Source of the DNA: Fodinibacter sp038210185
GTDB taxonomy: Bacteria; Actinomycetota; Actinomycetes; Actinomycetales; Dermatophilaceae
Length of the DNA: 25,832 nucleotides
Direction of reading: 5' to 3'
NCBI GenBank assembly: GCA_038210185.1
Contig: JBBQWX010000048.1
Location: 1 to 25,832, forward strand
A program made the position numbers and the translations under genes. The notes beneath the pieces were generated by a model, which was not told where the DNA came from, did no database searches, and worked only from the letters and a program-made list of their open reading frames with translations. Below are positions 23,238 to 25,832 of this stretch, in pieces. How positions within the stretch are numbered: position 1 is the stretch's first letter; every line of letters begins with the position of its first letter.

Positions 23238-24233
23238 GTGGAGCCAACTCAGCAGGACTTGATGGACGCCGGGTGTTGGTTCGACAGCGACAAGGCCGAC
23301 AGTCCGGAGATGACGGCGTTCAAGCGCGAGGCGCGATGGCGTCAGCATCGCTGGGCCGTCGATCGGCTGTCCATCTCCAGCTTCGGCACGCACCCAGGAC
23401 GAGCGACGGATCCTGACGTCGCGCCCGAAGACATCCCCAACGGCACGAAGTTGCGTGCGGTTGATGCCGCGGGTGGCAGCAACTTCCTCACTCCGAACAT
23501 CTACGCCATCGCCCATTCACGGGTAGGCGAGAAGCAGGCGTTCGAGACGCTCGATGCAACCCGGCTCTATCGGGACCTGTTGTCCTCGATGCCGATGGCC
23601 TTCAACCTTTTCGGTGAGGCGTCCATCCCGCAGAACGAGGACGCCCGCGCGCGGCTGGCGCAACTCTTCGGTGTCCAACCGACGGAGCCAAGTGAGCTTG
23701 TCTTCGAGTGGTCACCCGGGCGCCGAAGCGAGCGATACACAAACGACCGCACCGCATTCGACGTGTCGCTGTGCCTGGGCGACCCCGCCGGGCCCAGGAC
23801 CGTCATCGGGATCGAGACCAAGTACCACGAACACTCGACGAAGGAGAAGGCGCCCGGGTCCCGGAAGCCCGAGGCCCTACGCCGCCTGGAGCAACAAACA
23901 GACTTCCTGGTCGAGATCGCCGAGGCCTCCGGTGCCTTCAAGCCGGGATGGCAGCAACGCGTGCTTGGGACTGATCTGCGCCAGATCTGGCGGGACCACC
24001 TGCTGGCCCTCTCAATGCGGACGCACCCAGAGCAGTGGACGCCGGAGAGCAGGTACGTCCTGGTGTATCCCCGCCGGAACGTGAGCTTTGCGCGCGCCGC
24101 CGAGTCCTACGCCGAGCTCCTTAACGAAGAAGACAACTCGTTCCAGTCTCAGACCGTCGAGTCCGTCGTCGAGGCGGCCTTCTCCAGCGGAGGAGTCACC
24201 CAGCGAAACTTCCACGACCGCTACCTGTGGTGA
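23238..24233 (+). CDS. PD-(D/E)XK nuclease-like protein
   Basis: This 331-aa protein starts at GTG 23238 with GAGGAG seven bases upstream. The core has Asp175 in AFDVSLCL and Glu193-Thr-Lys195 in VIGIETKYHE, the D...ExK arrangement of PD-(D/E)XK nucleases, with spacing and flanking hydrophobic strands as expected. Residues 80-145 form a helical lead-in (NFLTPNIYAIAH, MAFNLFGEASIPQNEDAR), and residues 205-330 a helical and strand C-terminus (SRYVLVYPRRNVSFARAAES). It resembles PGN_0703-type members of the superfamily by eye. It is divergent from the HEPN/pentapeptide genes within the same repeat-bounded module. A role in DNA cleavage or defence is likely but not demonstrated. Confidence 0.75.
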   Translation: MEPTQQDLMDAGCWFDSDKADSPEMTAFKREARWRQHRWAVDRLSISSFGTHPGRATDPDVAPEDIPNGTKLRAVDAAGGSNFLTPNIYAIAHSRVGEKQAFETLDATRLYRDLLSSMPMAFNLFGEASIPQNEDARARLAQLFGVQPTEPSELVFEWSPGRRSERYTNDRTAFDVSLCLGDPAGPRTVIGIETKYHEHSTKEKAPGSRKPEALRRLEQQTDFLVEIAEASGAFKPGWQQRVLGTDLRQIWRDHLLALSMRTHPEQWTPESRYVLVYPRRNVSFARAAESYAELLNEEDNSFQSQTVESVVEAAFSSGGVTQRNFHDRYLW

Positions 24234-24264
24234 CGCAGCGCATGACTTAGATCGCCGTGGCGAT

Positions 24265-24281
24265 GGCGGCGGTATGACGTA
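24265..24281 (+). repeat. Dispersed attC-like element, site 11 (right arm)
   Basis: GGCGGCGGTATGACGTA has one mismatch to the consensus. It follows the nuclease-like stop codon by 31 bases. A local ATCGCC-GT-GGCGAT hairpin lies just upstream. A full left arm is not clear, though the bases around the stop codon (GTGACGCAGCGCATGAC) share words with the repeat. Confidence 0.65.
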
Positions 24282-24353
24282 CCCCTTGATGGGCGTGACG
24301 AGCGAGTTCTCGCCAGCGGTGGCCCAACCAATGAGCAAGCGGGCCGAGTTATG

Positions 24354-24956
24354 TCAGTTGGTGCCGGCTAGCTGGGAAATGCCGAACCTCTGTTGGTCGA
24401 CCCACCGTCGGGCAGCCGGCTTCACAGGAGCAAGCAAAGCTCCGTAGATGTCGGCCATGGCGGCGACCGCTTCGTCGGCAGCCTCGGCGCCGAAGTCAAC
24501 CATGGCCCGTGTTGAGTTCCCGGCTACCGGATGTGGCATGGGCGGCTCCAGTGTGCTCACGTTGTGGACTGCGCTGCCGCGCTTCCTGACCACAGGAGCA
24601 AACGCATCGATCAGATCCGAGATCTCGGCGGGGCCAAGTTCTGTCGAATGCTTCAAGGTTTCCCGCAGGCGATTGACGAAGGCTGGGGGCCGCCGTCCAG
24701 TTGTCCAAGCCGCCGCGACGCTGGCTGGCATCACCTCATCTGTGAGTTTCAGGACCAGCGCCTCCAGCGAGAAGGCTGCTGCGCAGACGGCCACCACACC
24801 TGCGTTCAGTTCGTCGCCCAGGGCGATGGAGTCGCGCGAAGAATCTTCGCTCGTGCCTACACGTCCCCTCGCCTCTCTCGACACGGCCGCCTCTTGGCGG
24901 GCAATTCGGCCCCAGAGGTACCAGAATTCGGTAGTCATCAAGATCTGTAGAGCCAT
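24354..24956 (-). CDS. Helical protein with RX4H motif, HEPN-like
   Basis: The preferred start is ATG 24954-24956, with GAGG eleven bases upstream; a GTG at 24965 adds three residues. The 200-aa product is almost entirely helical and hydrophilic. Arg126 to His131 in RKRGSAVHNVS form an RX4H motif after a helix (EISDLIDAFAPVV), which is the position and pattern of the HEPN RNase motif. Other helices include AGVVAVCAAAFSLEALVLKL and ADEAVAAMADIYGALLAPV. HEPN membership is tentative because the motif is short and the family very divergent. It is the only gene between sites 11 and 12, on the opposite strand to the repeat orientation. Confidence 0.7.
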   Translation of the reverse strand: MALQILMTTEFWYLWGRIARQEAAVSREARGRVGTSEDSSRDSIALGDELNAGVVAVCAAAFSLEALVLKLTDEVMPASVAAAWTTGRRPPAFVNRLRETLKHSTELGPAEISDLIDAFAPVVRKRGSAVHNVSTLEPPMPHPVAGNSTRAMVDFGAEAADEAVAAMADIYGALLAPVKPAARRWVDQQRFGISQLAGTN

Positions 24957-25052
24957 GCGATCCACATCCTCGAGGAACTGGCGTCAAGCGGCCGCGCTGC
25001 CATTGTTTGCGTGCTGCTGTCGGCTGAGCATTCCACGGTGGCCCTGTCCCTG

Positions 25053-25132
25053 TGCATCTCCTCGCGGCCTGTCGTTGCCGGCCCAGCCGTGGACGCGGGA
25101 AGCCGTGGGAGCCGAAGCGGCGATGTGACGCA
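25053..25132 (+). repeat. Dispersed attC-like palindrome, site 12
   Basis: The right arm AGCGGCGATGTGACGCA (25116-25132) has one mismatch to the consensus. The left arm TGCATCTCCTCGCGGC (25053-25068) matches the complement at 12 of 16 positions. A GCCG-AAG-CGGC mini-hairpin overlaps the right arm. A further partial arm, TTCGTCCGCCGCCAATCG, lies at about 25184-25201. Confidence 0.65.
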
Positions 25133-25211
25133 TGGGTAGATGAGGGCGATCCACCATCAACCCTTTGGACGCCCCCGCGAGGACTTCGTCCGCCGCCAAT
25201 CGCTGGTTCTT

Positions 25212-25832
25212 TCAACGGTGGTCAAAGATGAATTCAACCTTTCGGCCCTGCTCGCCCAACTGAGCCTCGCCTTTCGACAGGTGGATTCGATCGGGTGACA
25301 CCCCGCGCGTGACCAGTTCGTCGAACACACGTTTCGCCCGAGCGTCCATTACGTACCCGTACCTCGCGTGGGCGGCTTTGGTTCGACCGAGGGGTGGTGG
25401 CGGGAGCTTGGTGCCGGTCTTTTCGTTGAGCCATTTCCAGGCCATTTGAGCCGGGCCGTCGGTGATGCCCACGGACGCCTCGATGGTGACGTGCAGCGAC
25501 GGGTCCTGTGTGAGAACGTCAACGACGTGGTTGATTTCGGTGACGTACGAGCTGTCCGCGAAATCGGTGGACGGCGGGTACTCGAACTCAGTCACGCCCG
25601 TAAAGCGAATGGCCGTCGCCGTGTACTTGGGCGGGACCGGCTTCCGTGGACGCCGTCCGTAGATTGTTACCGGGTCGAACACCCACGGTGGGAGATCCTG
25701 CGGAAACCGTCCGTAGATCGTAATCGGGTCGAACACTATCCTGCGCCGGTGCCGTGGCGGTGGCGGTTGCGGGGGCGGTGGCGGTGGCGGTGGCGGTGGC
25801 GGTGGCGGTGGCGGTGGCGGTGGCGGAGGCGG
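25212..25832 (-). CDS. Proline-rich protein with OmpA-like C-terminal domain (partial at right edge)
   Basis: The C-terminal 130 residues (ATAIRFTGVTEFEYPPSTDF, SLHVTIEASVGITD, AKRVFDELVTRGVSPDRIHL, GEAQLGEQGRKVEFIFDHR) fit the OmpA-like fold that binds peptidoglycan. Upstream are two near-identical motifs VFDPITIYGRFP and VFDPVTIYGRRP. The frame stays open through the right edge, where it reads almost only proline (with one Gln), so a GTG at 25736 is not a convincing true start and the gene continues beyond the window. Proline-rich linkers often span cell-wall layers before an OmpA-like module. Likely a cell-envelope or particle-associated protein. Confidence 0.8.
   Translation of the reverse strand, partial: PPPPPPPPPPPPPPPPPPPPPQPPPPRHRRRIVFDPITIYGRFPQDLPPWVFDPVTIYGRRPRKPVPPKYTATAIRFTGVTEFEYPPSTDFADSSYVTEINHVVDVLTQDPSLHVTIEASVGITDGPAQMAWKWLNEKTGTKLPPPPLGRTKAAHARYGYVMDARAKRVFDELVTRGVSPDRIHLSKGEAQLGEQGRKVEFIFDHR
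25745..25832. repeat. GGTGGC-type simple repeat encoding polyproline on the minus strand
   Basis: Near-perfect tandem GGTGGC hexamers run to the window edge. Read on the minus strand in the frame of the OmpA-like gene they give consecutive Pro codons (CCA/CCG). Such tracts are prone to slippage and assembly error, so the true length and frame should be treated with caution. Confidence 0.85.

Noticed and set aside
1..25832. Integron integrase or transposase gene
   Set aside because: No translation shows the tyrosine-recombinase R-H-R-Y pattern, a DDE core or a serine-recombinase start. The cassette interpretation therefore lacks an enzyme in this window.
25745..25832. Hexamer tract considered as a CRISPR or satellite array
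   Set aside because: There are no spacers; it is a simple coding repeat giving polyproline in the frame of the OmpA-like gene.

Overview
The window is GC-rich throughout, with strong G/C preference at third codon positions, GTG and TTG starts, and many actinobacterial-looking families: a NarL-type two-component system, a LuxR-type regulator with a C-terminal HTH, RTX-like secreted proteins and a lipoprotein hydrolase. It most likely comes from the chromosome or a large accessory region of a soil or aquatic actinobacterium. I cannot name the genus. No rRNA, tRNA, CRISPR array, transposase or recombinase gene is visible.

Layout. 2-262 is the end of an unidentified gene. 326-2865 (-) encodes a response regulator and its histidine kinase, overlapping by ATGA. 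3026-4815 (+) encodes a membrane protein and a lipoprotein alpha/beta hydrolase. 4936-5097 (-) is a 53-aa Cys-pair protein and 5636-6148 (+) a small membrane protein. 6444-8247 (-) encodes a hypothetical protein, a membrane protein and a zinc ribbon. 8326-8823 (+) is a membrane-anchored pentapeptide protein, 9054-11042 (+) a beta-sandwich plus beta-propeller lectin-like protein, 11869-14397 (+) an 842-aa orphan with a hydrophobic helical segment, and 15009-15269 (+) a small ABM-like protein. 15582-16079 (-) is a membrane-anchored protein. 16198-19971 (-) encodes an RTX-like protein, a HELTH metallopeptidase-like protein and a fibre-like protein, with a divergent LuxR-type regulator at 20136-20915 (+). 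21161-22848 (-) holds a HEPN/pentapeptide fusion with two small neighbours, followed by a PD-(D/E)XK nuclease-like gene at 23238-24233 (+). 24354-24956 (-) is a second HEPN-like gene. From 25212 to the right edge (-) is a proline-rich protein with an OmpA-like C-terminus.

The most unusual feature is a dispersed repeat that divides the window into modules of one to four genes. A 17-base element, consensus GGCGGCGNTRWGACGCA, occurs as 13 arms at 12 intergenic sites between 253 and 25132. At seven sites an imperfect complementary arm lies about 40-90 bases away. All sites can be read in one orientation (TGCGTC... arm left, ...GACGCA arm right), and at some the second arm changes together with the first. 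Length, imperfect-palindrome architecture and position between gene modules resemble integron attC sites. The canonical GTT of the attC R' box is mostly absent, module sizes and gene strands are not those of a classical integron, and no integrase lies in the window. The element may be a divergent attC family, another cassette-type system, or a dispersed non-autonomous palindrome or terminator family.

The cargo fits an accessory region. It includes surface, secreted or adhesive proteins (lectin, RTX, fibre, metallopeptidase, OmpA-like) and proteins of conflict-system type (two RX4H HEPN-like proteins, pentapeptide repeats, a nuclease-like protein). Few of the genes have an obvious metabolic role.
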